Shown: positions 18,317 to 27,693, counted from the first letter of the stretch. The stretch is 64,000 nucleotides of DNA from Enterobacter ludwigii (GCF_001750725.1 NZ_CP017279.1:2976001-3040000); one strand, 5' to 3'. Program-made: numbers and translations. Notes: generated by a model from the sequence alone, not told the origin.

Positions 18317-18336
18317 GGCAGGCTTGCCTGTCTTTT
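18317..18336 (+). terminator. Weak attenuator-like hairpin between apeB and apeC
   Basis: GGCAGG-CTTG-CCTGTC (6-bp stem, one G-U) followed by TTTTAATG. It resembles a weak intrinsic terminator and may lower transcription of apeC onward relative to apeB. Confidence 0.4.
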
Positions 18337-18364
18337 AATGATGGTTTTCCGCGGACGCGCGTAG

Positions 18365-19087
18365 ATGAAATTTTCACTGAACATAATTGACTGGCAGGCA
18401 AGAGCGCCAGGCCTGAGCGATGCCGCAGAGTGGCAGGCGTGGTCACGCCAGCACCTTACCCTCGACCCGGCTGCGCCGTTGCCTAAGCTTACCGAACTGC
18501 CGATGATGACCGCGCGCCGCCTCAACTCGGGCAGTAAGCTGGCGGTAGACCTTGGACTCACCCTGCTTCGCCGCCACGCGATTGATGCCGTTGTCTATTC
18601 CAGCCGTCATGGCGAACTGGAGCGTAATTTCCGCATCCTGCACTCCCTGGCGACCGGTCAGGCCGTCTCGCCGACAGACTTTGCCATGTCCGTGCACAAT
18701 TCGGCGGTGGGCAACCTGACGATCACTGCGCGACACCCCATCGTCTCGTCTTCTGTTTCTGCCGGGCTGGACACCTTCCAGCAGGCATTATGTGAAGTGT
18801 TGAGCCTGCTTCAGGCGGGCTATTCCCGCGTCTTGCTGGTCGATTTTGACGGTGCCCTGCCCGATTTTTATCATCCGGGTTTACCGCCGCAGATGCCTAC
18901 CTGGCCCTACGCACTGGCCCTGGTGATTGAAGCCGGGAGCACACTGCAGTGCGAAACCCGCAGCGGCAGCACGGGTGAAGAACCTCCCCTGCCGCAGAGC
19001 CTGATGTTCCTGCAACGGTACCTCCGCGATGAACGACAGTTTGTGGTTTCAGGCGAACGTCTGCTGTGGCAATGGACACGCGAATGA
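18365..19087 (+). CDS. apeC: Truncated beta-ketoacyl synthase / chain-length-factor-like protein ApeC
   Basis: 240 residues, about half a ketosynthase. It matches the N-terminal thiolase-fold domain (ketoacyl-synt_2 type). The nucleophile region reads SVHNSAVGNLTITAR, and no cysteine stands where the active-site Cys of ketosynthases occurs, so it is probably non-catalytic. In characterised APE systems such a protein partners a true ketosynthase, like the chain-length factor of type II polyketide synthases. It overlaps apeD by the ATGA junction. The role is inferred from family and context. Confidence 0.85.
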   Translation: MKFSLNIIDWQARAPGLSDAAEWQAWSRQHLTLDPAAPLPKLTELPMMTARRLNSGSKLAVDLGLTLLRRHAIDAVVYSSRHGELERNFRILHSLATGQAVSPTDFAMSVHNSAVGNLTITARHPIVSSSVSAGLDTFQQALCEVLSLLQAGYSRVLLVDFDGALPDFYHPGLPPQMPTWPYALALVIEAGSTLQCETRSGSTGEEPPLPQSLMFLQRYLRDERQFVVSGERLLWQWTRE

Positions 19088-19899
19088 GCCGCCTGACTGC
19101 CCGTATCAACTGGTTATGGCGTCTGATGATGACCGGCTTCTGCTTCGTGCTGTTTGGCACGGGCGGGCTGCTGCTGTCGCTGGTGTGGTTCAATCTGCTG
19201 TTGCTGGTTCAGCGCGACCGCGCCAGACGCCGTCGCCTGGCGCGTCGCAGTATCGCGGCCAGCTTCCGCTTTTTCTTACATGTCGCCCGTGGCACGGGGG
19301 TACTGGACTATCGCATTCACAATCTTGACGCCCTTCGCGGGGATCGCGGTTGTCTGGTGGTGGCCAATCACCCGACGCTGATTGATTACGTGATCCTGGC
19401 GTCCGTCATGCCCGAAACCGACTGTCTGGTGAAAAGTGCGTTGCTCCGCAACCCCTTTGTCAGCGGCGTCATTCGCGCAGCGGATTACCTGATTAACAGC
19501 GAAGCGGAAACGCTCCTCAGTGCAAGCCAGCAGCGTCTGGCCCAGGGCGACACGCTGTTAATCTTTCCGGAGGGCACACGAACCCGGTCGGGAGAGACAA
19601 TCTCCCTCCAGCGCGGCGCGGCAAATATTGCCGTGCGCTGCCACAGCGACCTGCGCATCGTGGTGATCCACTGCAGCGAACCTCTGCTGGATAAAAAAAG
19701 TCACTGGTACGACGTACCGCCCGTAAAACCTGTTTTCACCGTAGATGTTCGCGATTGCGTGAATATCGACGCTTTTTACGATGCGAAGACACAAGAACCG
19801 GCACTGGCGGCAAGGCAGTTAAACCGGCATCTGCAGCATCGATTAACATCAGGCCTTCAATCTTTGTCAGGAATTAATGATGCAAGCGCTTCATCTTGA
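19084..19899 (+). CDS. apeD: 1-acyl-glycerol-3-phosphate acyltransferase family protein ApeD
   Basis: 271 residues from the ATG at 19084, which overlaps the apeC stop as ATGA; an ATG at 19072 is possible. One or two membrane segments (about 15-45) precede a PlsC-type domain. The catalytic HX4D motif reads NHPTLID and the phosphate-binding motif FPEGTRTRSG. It probably attaches the polyene acyl chain to a glycerolipid or similar anchor at the inner membrane, as proposed for APE clusters. It overlaps apeE by 23 bp. Confidence 0.88.
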   Translation: MSRLTARINWLWRLMMTGFCFVLFGTGGLLLSLVWFNLLLLVQRDRARRRRLARRSIAASFRFFLHVARGTGVLDYRIHNLDALRGDRGCLVVANHPTLIDYVILASVMPETDCLVKSALLRNPFVSGVIRAADYLINSEAETLLSASQQRLAQGDTLLIFPEGTRTRSGETISLQRGAANIAVRCHSDLRIVVIHCSEPLLDKKSHWYDVPPVKPVFTVDVRDCVNIDAFYDAKTQEPALAARQLNRHLQHRLTSGLQSLSGINDASASS

Positions 19900-20137
19900 A
19901 ATTAAAAATCTCATCATCACCACGCTGAATCTGGACGAGCTTACCGCCGAGGATATCGATACCGATGCTGCGCTGTTTGGTGATGGACTGGGTCTCGACT
20001 CTATCGACGCCCTCGAACTTGGCCTGGCCGTGAAAAACCAGTATGGCGTGGTGCTGTCTGCCGAAAGCGAAGAGATGCGTCAGCACTTCTTTTCCGTCGC
20101 CACGCTGGCTTCTTTTATCAACGCTCAACGCGCCTGA
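19877..20137 (+). CDS. apeE: Acyl carrier protein ApeE
   Basis: 86 residues. The phosphopantetheine site is Ser42 in GLGLDSIDALEL, the DSxxxxE arrangement of type II ACPs. The length and acidic helices are standard. It carries growing aryl-polyene intermediates and should be primed by AcpT, encoded at the end of this cluster. Two ATG codons (19877, 19880) follow CAGGA; the first is used here. It overlaps the apeD end. Confidence 0.92.
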   Translation: MMQALHLEIKNLIITTLNLDELTAEDIDTDAALFGDGLGLDSIDALELGLAVKNQYGVVLSAESEEMRQHFFSVATLASFINAQRA

Positions 20138-20150
20138 GATGTGATCCGTT

Positions 20151-20402
20151 ATGACTGAACAAGAAACCATTTATCAGGAAGTCTGCGAACTCCTGGCTAC
20201 GCTGTTTGAACTCGACCCACAGGTAATCACGCCTGAGGCTCGCCTGTACGAAGATCTGGATCTGGACAGTATCGATGCAGTGGACATGATTGTTCACCTG
20301 CAGAAGAAAACGGGGACGAAAATCAAACCGGAAACCTTCAAATCTGTCCGTACCGTGCAGGATGTGGTTGACGCTGTCGTTCAGCTTTTGCGCGACGAGT
20401 AA
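20151..20402 (+). CDS. apeF: Acyl carrier protein ApeF
   Basis: 83 residues with the phosphopantetheine serine at Ser40 in DLDLDSIDAVDM. A second, divergent ACP is usual in APE clusters, where one copy is believed to load the aryl starter and the other to support elongation; which does which here is not visible. It lies 13 bp after apeE and 6 bp before apeG. Confidence 0.92.
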   Translation: MTEQETIYQEVCELLATLFELDPQVITPEARLYEDLDLDSIDAVDMIVHLQKKTGTKIKPETFKSVRTVQDVVDAVVQLLRDE

Positions 20403-20408
20403 ACCACC

Positions 20409-20996
20409 GTGCCTGGAGGACGAGCGTTTCCGGCGATCCCACTCCTGACGGGAGTCGTGTTGCTGGCGTGGCCATTCCTGATTGGATTGGGGCTGACGCA
20501 CAACAGTCTGCACTGGCTGTTGCCGCTGATGGCCCTGGTGCTGGTGCTGCGTCTGCATCAGGCGCGGCGAAACGCAGGCCCGATGCGGTATGTGGTGCAG
20601 TGCATTGCGCTGGCAGGCCTGGCACTCTGCGCGGCAAGCTATCTGCTGAAAGCGCACCAGTGGCTGCTGCTCTATCCGGTGGTGGTTAATCTCGTGATGC
20701 TGGCCGTGTTTGGCGGCTCACTGTGGACAACCATGCCGCTGGTTGAACGGCTGGCACGTCTGCGTGAACCGAATTTGCCTCCGGCGGGTGTGCGATATAC
20801 CCGTAAGGTGACGCTGGTGTGGTGCGGGTTTTTCCTCGGTAACGGTGCGATAGCCCTGTTTACCGTGCTACACGGCGATATGCATGTCTGGACAGTGTGG
20901 AACGGTATGGTGGCTTATTTTCTGATGGGCACGCTGATGGCGACAGAGTGGCTGGTGCGTCAACGGGTGATGAAAAAAGAGAAGCTCGATGAATAA
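20409..20996 (+). CDS. apeG: Inner membrane protein ApeG (COG4648-like)
   Basis: 195 residues from a GTG at 20409; no convincing ribosome binding site precedes it, and coupling to apeF (6-bp gap) is likely. There are about five to six membrane segments and a basic C-terminus. Conserved-looking stretches are LWTTMPLVERLARLREPNLPP and YTRKVTLVWCGFFLGNGAIA. The family occurs almost only in such clusters; a role in export or membrane positioning of the pigment is an inference. It overlaps apeH by 8 bp. Confidence 0.82.
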   Translation: MPGGRAFPAIPLLTGVVLLAWPFLIGLGLTHNSLHWLLPLMALVLVLRLHQARRNAGPMRYVVQCIALAGLALCAASYLLKAHQWLLLYPVVVNLVMLAVFGGSLWTTMPLVERLARLREPNLPPAGVRYTRKVTLVWCGFFLGNGAIALFTVLHGDMHVWTVWNGMVAYFLMGTLMATEWLVRQRVMKKEKLDE

Positions 20997-22350
20997 ACCC
21001 CTCCCGCTTGGCCAGTGGTTAAATGCTCCACGCCCTGACGACATGCCGATCGCCTGGCTTGACGATCGCACCTGGACGCTGGGTGAGTTGCGCCACGATG
21101 TCACCTTGCTGGTAGAAGCATTGCGACAGCAGGAGGGTGAACGCTGGGCGCTGTGCTTTGAAAACAGCTACCTGTTTATTGTTGCGCTGCTGGCCTCACT
21201 GCATGCCGGTAAAACCCCGGTCATTCCAGGCCATAGCCGGGTCTCTCTGCTCGACGAACAGCAGTCGCTGTTTAGCGGTGTCCTGAGCGATCAGACGCTG
21301 GATATTCAGGGAAAGGTCATTGTGGTGACCTCCTCCCCTCAGAGCGCGTGCCAATGGGCACCGTTGCCCGTCATTGACGACGCGCGCTTTGTTGAGCTTT
21401 TTACCTCGGGCTCCACGGGTACCCCGCGCCGGGTCATTAAGCACATCGCCAGCCTGGACCGTGAAGCATGCCTGCTGGCGACCCGTTTTGGCGAACGCCT
21501 GGCGGGCTGCAGCATTGTGGCCTCGGTCGTACCACAACATCTCTATGGCCTGACGTTCCGCATCATGTTGCCAATGGCGATGGGGCTTCCGCTGCACGCC
21601 GCCATGCTTTATTACGCTGAGCAGCTGGCGGCACTCCCTCACGACAGGCAGTACCTTTTTATCAGCAGTCCGGCGTTCCTGAAACGGCTGGATACCGAGC
21701 TGACTGCCCCTCCCGTCGTGATGCTGATCTCCGCCGGGGGAATGCTGCCCTGGTGCGATGTCACGGAGACCCATGGCTGGCTTAACGTCTGGCCGGATGA
21801 AATCTACGGCAGCACCGAAACCGGGATCCTCGCCTGGCGGCATCGTCAGGCGGACAGCGTTCCCTGGCTCGCCTTCCCCGGCGTGGTGTTCCACAGTGAA
21901 GGGGAAATCTGCCGCGTGACCTCCCCGCTCATTCACGAAGCCGCAGGGTTACAGCTGGACGATATCCTGCACTTCGACAGTAACGGTTTTTTTAGCATTG
22001 CCGGACGTCGTGGTCGGGTGGTCAAAATCGAAGAAAAGCGTATCTCACTGAACGAGATTGAACGTCGCCTGCTGGAGCTTGAGGGCATATGTGAAGCCGC
22101 AGCGTTACCGGTTACCCGCGGAGGTCGTCAGGGTATAGGTGTCCTGCTGGTTCTGGATGAGAAGACCCGTCAGCGCTGGCATCAGCAGGGCAAAAAAACG
22201 CAGGAACTGGCCTGGCGCCGCGCCCTGCGGCCCTGGCTTGAGCCGGTCGCCGTCCCCCGCTACTGGCGCATTATCGATGAGATGCCGGTAAACAGTATGA
22301 ATAAGCGTGTCTATGCGCAGTTACAGGAGTTGTTTCATGAAAATTCATGA
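20989..22350 (+). CDS. apeH: Acyl-CoA/ACP synthetase (AMP ligase) ApeH
   Basis: 453 residues of the ANL adenylating superfamily. The P-loop LFTSGSTGTPR is at 137-147, the A5 motif EIYGSTETG lies near the middle, and GRRGRVVKIEEKRIS marks the hinge before the C-terminal lid. It should activate the aromatic starter (4-hydroxybenzoate-type acid) with ATP and load it onto an ACP. The catalytic lysine region at the C-terminus reads PVNSMNKRVY. It overlaps apeG and apeI. Confidence 0.88.
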   Translation: MNKPLPLGQWLNAPRPDDMPIAWLDDRTWTLGELRHDVTLLVEALRQQEGERWALCFENSYLFIVALLASLHAGKTPVIPGHSRVSLLDEQQSLFSGVLSDQTLDIQGKVIVVTSSPQSACQWAPLPVIDDARFVELFTSGSTGTPRRVIKHIASLDREACLLATRFGERLAGCSIVASVVPQHLYGLTFRIMLPMAMGLPLHAAMLYYAEQLAALPHDRQYLFISSPAFLKRLDTELTAPPVVMLISAGGMLPWCDVTETHGWLNVWPDEIYGSTETGILAWRHRQADSVPWLAFPGVVFHSEGEICRVTSPLIHEAAGLQLDDILHFDSNGFFSIAGRRGRVVKIEEKRISLNEIERRLLELEGICEAAALPVTRGGRQGIGVLLVLDEKTRQRWHQQGKKTQELAWRRALRPWLEPVAVPRYWRIIDEMPVNSMNKRVYAQLQELFHENS

Positions 22351-22690
22351 AATCGAACGCCACCAGGCACAGCCGCAGCACCTGGAAATCGTTTTGCATC
22401 TTGACCCCTCCCTGTTCTGGTTCCAGGGGCATTTTGCCGTACAGCCGTTGCTGCCAGGTGTGGCACAGATTGACTGGGTCATGCACTACGCCACCACGCT
22501 GCTGGCGCCGGGTTACCGTTTTCACAGCATCCAAAATGTGAAATTCCAGGCCCCTCTGCTGCCGGATACCACGGTCACGCTGGTCCTTAACTGGCATGCC
22601 GAACGTCAGATACTGACCTTCAGCTACCAGCGCCATGCCGGTGACGATCGCCATACTGCCAGCAGCGGGAAGATTCGCCTGTGTCAGTAA
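22337..22690 (+). CDS. apeI: 3-hydroxyacyl-ACP dehydratase ApeI
   Basis: 117 residues from the ATG at 22337, which follows CAGGAG. It has a single hot-dog fold with the FabA/FabZ signature GHFAVQPLLPGVAQIDW. Catalytic residues are His32 and Asp46, spaced 14 apart; Asp as in FabA replaces the Glu of FabZ. It removes water from beta-hydroxy intermediates to build the conjugated chain, probably with ApeP. It overlaps apeH and apeJ. Confidence 0.88.
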   Translation: MKIHEIERHQAQPQHLEIVLHLDPSLFWFQGHFAVQPLLPGVAQIDWVMHYATTLLAPGYRFHSIQNVKFQAPLLPDTTVTLVLNWHAERQILTFSYQRHAGDDRHTASSGKIRLCQ

Positions 22691-24372
22691 CCTTCCGCCC
22701 CTGCGTGCTGATCCCGTGCTACAACCATGGCGCGATGATGGCAAAAGTACTGTCGCGGCTGGCACCGTTCGGCTTGCCCTGCCTGGTGGTCGATGACGGA
22801 AGTGACGAGCAGACGCGCCGCATTCTGGAGCGTCTGGCCGCCGGGCAGCCCCAGGTTACGCTGGTACGTCTGGCGCAAAACGCAGGTAAAGGTGCCGCGG
22901 TCATTAAGGGGCTGGAAGAGTCTGCCCGCGCGGGCTATACCCACGCCGTACAGGTGGATGCCGACGGCCAGCATGCTATTGAGGATATCCCCAAAATGCT
23001 GGCTCTGGCTGAGCGTCACCCGGAGGCGCTGATTTCTGGCCAGCCCATTTACGATGATTCCATTCCGCGCTCCCGCCTCTACGGTCGCTGGATAACGCAC
23101 GTCTGGGTATGGATTGAAACCCTGTCCCTGCAACTTAAAGACAGCATGTGCGGTTTTCGGGTCTACCCGGTCTCGCCCACGCTGCAGCTGGCCGCACGCG
23201 TGCCGCTTGGCAAACGTATGGACTTTGACACCGAAGTGATGGTCCGTCTCTACTGGCAGGGCAATACCAGCTATTTTCTGCCGACCCGCGTTACCTATCC
23301 GCCGGACGGGTTATCCCATTTCGACGCGCTCAAAGACAACGTGCGGATCTCGCTGATGCACACCCGGCTGTTCTTCGGCATGCTGCCCCGCATTCCCGCC
23401 CTGCTGTTGCGTCGTCGCCGCCAGCACTGGGCGCAGCAGGACGAGGTGAAGGGCCTGTGGGGAATGCGCCTGATGCTGCGCGTCTGGCAGCTGTTTGGCC
23501 GCCGGGCCTTTACCGTGCTGCTGTGGCCGGTTATCGGGGTGTACTGGCTTACGGCCCGACCGGCGCGACAGGCTTCACAGCAGTGGACAGCACGAGTGAA
23601 GCAGGTGCTGACGCAGCGGAACATGCCTGTTCCGCCACGCCTTAACAGCTTTTTCCATTTTATGCGCTTCGGTAACGCCATGCTGGATAAAGTCGCCAGC
23701 TGGCGCGGCGAACTGAAGTTTCATCGTGACGTGGTCTTTGCTCCCGGTGCGTATGACGTGCTGGATGCTGACGCATCGCAAGGCAAACTGCTGCTCGCAT
23801 CGCATCTTGGCGATGTGGAAGCCTGCCGGGCACTGGCTCAGCTGGAAGGCAGCAAGGTCATCAACGCGCTGGTCTTTAGCGATAACGCGCAGCGCTTTAA
23901 ACAGATCATGACCGAGATGGCACCCCAGGCGGGGGTTAACCTGATGCCCGTGACGGACATTGGGCCGGATACCGCCATCGCCATCAAAGAGAAGCTTGAG
24001 CGCGGTGAATGGGTCGCCATTGTGGGCGATCGCATAGCGGTCACGCCACAGCGCGGCGGCGACTGGCGGGTGATCTGGAGTTCGTTTATGGGACAGCCCG
24101 CCCCGTTCCCGCAAGGGCCGTTTATCCTCGCCTCCATTCTGCGCTGCCCGGTGGTGCTGATTTACGCCCTGCGTCAGCAGGATGCGCTCACGATACACTG
24201 CGAGCCGTTTGCCGACCCGCTGCTTCTGCCACGCGGGGAGCGCCAGCAGGCGCTGCAACAGGCCGTCGATCGCTATGCACAGCGGCTTGAGCATTACGCC
24301 TTAATGTCACCGCTCGACTGGTTTAATTTTTTCGATTTCTGGCACCTGCCGGATGCCAAAGAGAAGGAGTAA
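22681..24372 (+). CDS. apeJ: Glycosyltransferase-acyltransferase fusion ApeJ
   Basis: 563 residues from a GTG at 22681 that overlaps the apeI stop. Residues 1-240 are a family 2 glycosyltransferase, with VVDDGSDEQTRR and the VDADGQH metal-binding motif. From about residue 300 on it is a lysophospholipid acyltransferase (LpxL/HtrB-like), with HLGDVE as the HX4E site and VGDRIAV. The fusion suggests that one protein adds a sugar and an acyl group when the polyene is attached to its membrane anchor. That order of steps is an inference. Confidence 0.87.
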   Translation: MSVTFRPCVLIPCYNHGAMMAKVLSRLAPFGLPCLVVDDGSDEQTRRILERLAAGQPQVTLVRLAQNAGKGAAVIKGLEESARAGYTHAVQVDADGQHAIEDIPKMLALAERHPEALISGQPIYDDSIPRSRLYGRWITHVWVWIETLSLQLKDSMCGFRVYPVSPTLQLAARVPLGKRMDFDTEVMVRLYWQGNTSYFLPTRVTYPPDGLSHFDALKDNVRISLMHTRLFFGMLPRIPALLLRRRRQHWAQQDEVKGLWGMRLMLRVWQLFGRRAFTVLLWPVIGVYWLTARPARQASQQWTARVKQVLTQRNMPVPPRLNSFFHFMRFGNAMLDKVASWRGELKFHRDVVFAPGAYDVLDADASQGKLLLASHLGDVEACRALAQLEGSKVINALVFSDNAQRFKQIMTEMAPQAGVNLMPVTDIGPDTAIAIKEKLERGEWVAIVGDRIAVTPQRGGDWRVIWSSFMGQPAPFPQGPFILASILRCPVVLIYALRQQDALTIHCEPFADPLLLPRGERQQALQQAVDRYAQRLEHYALMSPLDWFNFFDFWHLPDAKEKE

Positions 24373-24375
24373 AGG

Positions 24376-24798
24376 GTGCTGACCGATCCCCGCTTTACGA
24401 CCGAAGTAGAAATCACCGTTCCGTTCCACGATGTCGATATGATGGGCGTGGTCTGGCACGGCAACTATTTCCGCTACTTTGAGATTGCCCGCGAGGCGCT
24501 GCTCAACCAGTTTAACTACGGTTATCGCCAGATGAAGGCGTCAGGCTATGTCTGGCCGGTAGTCGATACCCGGGTGAAATACCGCGATGCGGTGACCTTT
24601 GAGCAGCGCATCCGTGTGCGCGCACACATCGAAGAGTATGAAAACCGTCTGCGTATCGCCTATCAAATTTTCGACGCGCAAACCGGTAAACGCACCACCA
24701 CCGGCTATACCATCCAGGTGGCCGTCGAAGAAGCCAGCCGTGAAATGTGCTTTGTCAGCCCGGCTATATTGTTTGAACGAATGGGAGTTACGCCATGA
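24376..24798 (+). CDS. apeK: Acyl-CoA/ACP thioesterase ApeK (4HBT family)
   Basis: 140 residues from a GTG at 24376, 3 bp after apeJ. The hot-dog thioesterase motif reads FHDVDMMGVVWHGNYFRYFE, with the catalytic Asp in HDVD. The family hydrolyses aromatic and acyl thioesters, so it may release the finished chain or edit misloaded ACPs. It overlaps apeL as ATGA. Confidence 0.88.
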   Translation: MLTDPRFTTEVEITVPFHDVDMMGVVWHGNYFRYFEIAREALLNQFNYGYRQMKASGYVWPVVDTRVKYRDAVTFEQRIRVRAHIEEYENRLRIAYQIFDAQTGKRTTTGYTIQVAVEEASREMCFVSPAILFERMGVTP

Positions 24799-25400
24799 GA
24801 TGGTTGCCTGTGCTGGCACTGATGATCAGCCCGCTGGTGAGCGCCGTGACGCTGGATGAGCTGCAGCAGCGGTTTACCGGGCAACCTGTCGTGCGCGCGC
24901 ATTTCGAACAGGTCCGGACGATTAAGGATCTGCCACAGCCGCTGCGCTCGCAGGGCGAAATGTTGATCGCACGCGACAGCGGCCTGCTGTGGGATCAAAA
25001 AGCGCCTTTCCCCATGACGTTGTTGCTGGATGATAAACGGATGATCCAGACGATCAACGGCCAGCCTCCGCAGACCATTACCGCCGACAATAATCCGCAG
25101 ATGTTCCAGTTCAACCACCTGCTGCGGGCGCTGTTCCAGGCCGACCGCAAGGTGCTGGAAGAGAACTTCCGCATCGATTTTCGCGATCTCGGCGAAGGCC
25201 GCTGGTCGCTGGTGCTGACCCCCACAACGACACCGCTGGACAAAATTTTCGCCACCCTCGATCTGGGCGGCGCGACCTACCTTGAGACGATTCGCCTCAA
25301 CGATAAGCAGGGCGACCGTACCGATATCGTCCTTTCCCGCCACACACTGACGCCCGCCAGCCTGACCGATGACGAACGCCAACGCTTTGCCGCACCGTAA
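24795..25400 (+). CDS. apeL: LolA-like outer membrane lipoprotein carrier ApeL
   Basis: 201 residues with a cleavable signal peptide (about 1-17, MRWLPVLALMISPLVSA). The rest fits the LolA fold, including RSQGEMLIARDSGLLWDQKAPF, a half-barrel that holds acyl chains. It probably shuttles the lipid-linked polyene across the periplasm to the outer membrane, by analogy with LolA. Its end overlaps apeM by 32 bp, the longest overlap in the cluster. Confidence 0.88.
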   Translation: MRWLPVLALMISPLVSAVTLDELQQRFTGQPVVRAHFEQVRTIKDLPQPLRSQGEMLIARDSGLLWDQKAPFPMTLLLDDKRMIQTINGQPPQTITADNNPQMFQFNHLLRALFQADRKVLEENFRIDFRDLGEGRWSLVLTPTTTPLDKIFATLDLGGATYLETIRLNDKQGDRTDIVLSRHTLTPASLTDDERQRFAAP

Positions 25401-27693
25401 ATCCCTGCGCCCGGCGCTGCTGTGGGCGACGGTATGCCTGATTCTGTTGGGCGTGTTGCTGTCGCTGCTGCCCGGCGCGCGTCTGAACAGCAGCGTACTG
25501 GCTATGCTGCCGAAGCAGACGCTCGGGGCAATCCCGCCGGCACTCAACGACGCGTTTATACAGCGTCTTGACCGCCAGCTTGTCTGGCTGGTCAGTCCCG
25601 GTAAAGAACCCGATCCGCGGGTGGCGCAGCAGTGGCTGGATCTGCTGAAAAACAGCCATTCGCTCAGGGAGGTTAAAGGCCCGATGGACGCCGCCGGGCA
25701 AAAGGCCTGGGGCGAGTTCTTCTGGCAGCATCGCAACGGCCTGATTGATTCGGCCACCCGGGCCCGCCTGCAAAACGGCGGTGAGGCGCAGGCGCAGTGG
25801 ATTTTATCCCAGCTCTACTCGGCCTTTTCCGGCGTGAGTGGCAAAGAGCTGCAAAACGATCCCCTGATGCTGATGCGCGGCTCGCAGCTGGCGCTGGCGC
25901 AAAACAGCCAGAAGCTACGGCTGATGGACGGCTGGCTGGTCACCCAGGATGCCAGTGGAAATTACTGGTATATGCTGCACGGTGAGCTGGCGGGATCATC
26001 GTTTGATATGCAGCAAACCCATCAGCTGGTAACCACCCTTACCGCCCTGCAGGAGACGCTGAAAACACGCTTTCCGCAGGCGCAGCTGCTCTCACGCGGT
26101 ACCGTGTTTTACAGTGATTACGCCAGCCAGCAGGCAAAACGGGACATCTCCACGCTGGGCATCGTCACGATCCTTGGGGTTATCCTGCTCATCCTGGCAG
26201 TGTTTCGTTCCCTGAAACCCCTGCTGCTGTGTCTGATTTCCATTGCCACAGGTGCGCTGGCGGGCACGGTGGTGACGCTGCTGCTGTTTGGTGAACTGCA
26301 TTTGATGACGCTGGTGATGAGCATGAGCATCATCGGAATTTCAGCGGATTACACGCTCTATTACCTGACCGAACGCATGGTGCACGGCGCAGAACATTCC
26401 CCGTGGCAAAGCCTGGCCAAAGTGCGTAATGCGCTGCTGCTGGCGCTGCTGACGACCGTTGCCGCCTACCTGATTATGATGCTGGCCCCCTTCCCCGGGA
26501 TCCGCCAGATGGCGGTGTTTGCCGCGGTGGGACTGAGCGCCTCCTGCCTGACGGTGATTTTCTGGCATCCCTGGCTGTGCCGTGGTTTGCCGGTGCGCCC
26601 GGTTCCGTTTATGGTCCTGATGTTGCGCTGGTTGGCCGCCTGGCGACGCAATAAAAAACTCTCTGTGGGCCTGCCTGTGGTACTGGCGCTGGTCTCGGCT
26701 GCCGGGCTTGCCACCCTGAAGGTCAACGACGATATCGCCCAGCTACAGGCGCTGCCCAAAGACATTCTGGCGCAGGAGAAAACCATTACCGCCCTGACCG
26801 GGCAAGGTGTCGATCAGAAATGGTTTGTGGTGTATGGCGCATCGCCGCAGCAAACGCTGGAACGGCTGGAAGCCTTTACCCCGGCGTTAGCCCAGGCCCA
26901 AAAAGCGGGGGATATTACCCGCTGGCGGACCCTGCCCTTAAATTCGCTGGCGCGCCAGAAAAGCGATCTGCTGCTGTTGCAGCAGGCCGCGCCGGCCATA
27001 ACGAACGCGCTGCGAAACGCGGGGCTGAGCACCGTCACACCGAATCTGAATGCCATGCCCGTGAGCGTGGAGGCGTGGCTCGCCAGCCCGGCCAGCGAAG
27101 GCTGGCGTCTGCTGTGGCTGACCCTGCCTGACGGCGAAAGCGGTGTGTTAGTGCCGGTGGACAACGCCCGGAACAGCGCCGCACTCAGCGAAGTAGCCGC
27201 CCGTCATGCGGGCGTCGTCTGGGTCGATCGCAAGGCCAGTTTTGACAGCCTGTTTGCGCTCTACCGCACGCTGTTAACGGGACTCTTATTTGTCGCGCTG
27301 GCGGTGATTGCCTGCGGGGCGATGGTACGCCTCGGCTGGCGAAAAGGGCTTATCAGTCTGGTCCCGTCCGTGCTGTCGCTCAGCTGCGGGCTGGCCGCGC
27401 TGGCCGTCACGGGGCATCCGGTAAATCTGTTTTCACTGCTGGCGCTGGTCCTGGTACTCGGCATTGGCATTAACTACACGCTGTTTTTCGGCAACCCGCG
27501 CGGTACGCCGCTGACGTCGATGCTGGCCATCACGCTGGCGATGATGACCACGCTGCTGACGTTAGGCATGCTCGTGTTCAGCACCACGCAGGCCATCAGC
27601 AGCTTCGGTATTGTGCTGGTGAGCGGCATTTTTACCGCCTTCCTGCTGGCGCCGCTGGCGATGCCTGTTAAGAAAGAGAGAAAACGAAAATGA
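25369..27693 (+). CDS. apeM: MMPL/RND-family exporter ApeM
   Basis: 774 residues with two halves, each a periplasmic domain followed by five to six membrane segments, the MMPL arrangement. The first membrane block contains SMSIIGISADYTLYYLTERM with conserved acidic and Tyr residues of proton relay helices; the second has GIGINYTLFFGNPRG. It probably lifts the polyene lipid out of the inner membrane for ApeL, using the proton gradient. That pairing is inferred from adjacency and from hopanoid and mycolate MMPL transporters. Confidence 0.9.
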   Translation: MTNANALPHRKSLRPALLWATVCLILLGVLLSLLPGARLNSSVLAMLPKQTLGAIPPALNDAFIQRLDRQLVWLVSPGKEPDPRVAQQWLDLLKNSHSLREVKGPMDAAGQKAWGEFFWQHRNGLIDSATRARLQNGGEAQAQWILSQLYSAFSGVSGKELQNDPLMLMRGSQLALAQNSQKLRLMDGWLVTQDASGNYWYMLHGELAGSSFDMQQTHQLVTTLTALQETLKTRFPQAQLLSRGTVFYSDYASQQAKRDISTLGIVTILGVILLILAVFRSLKPLLLCLISIATGALAGTVVTLLLFGELHLMTLVMSMSIIGISADYTLYYLTERMVHGAEHSPWQSLAKVRNALLLALLTTVAAYLIMMLAPFPGIRQMAVFAAVGLSASCLTVIFWHPWLCRGLPVRPVPFMVLMLRWLAAWRRNKKLSVGLPVVLALVSAAGLATLKVNDDIAQLQALPKDILAQEKTITALTGQGVDQKWFVVYGASPQQTLERLEAFTPALAQAQKAGDITRWRTLPLNSLARQKSDLLLLQQAAPAITNALRNAGLSTVTPNLNAMPVSVEAWLASPASEGWRLLWLTLPDGESGVLVPVDNARNSAALSEVAARHAGVVWVDRKASFDSLFALYRTLLTGLLFVALAVIACGAMVRLGWRKGLISLVPSVLSLSCGLAALAVTGHPVNLFSLLALVLVLGIGINYTLFFGNPRGTPLTSMLAITLAMMTTLLTLGMLVFSTTQAISSFGIVLVSGIFTAFLLAPLAMPVKKERKRK

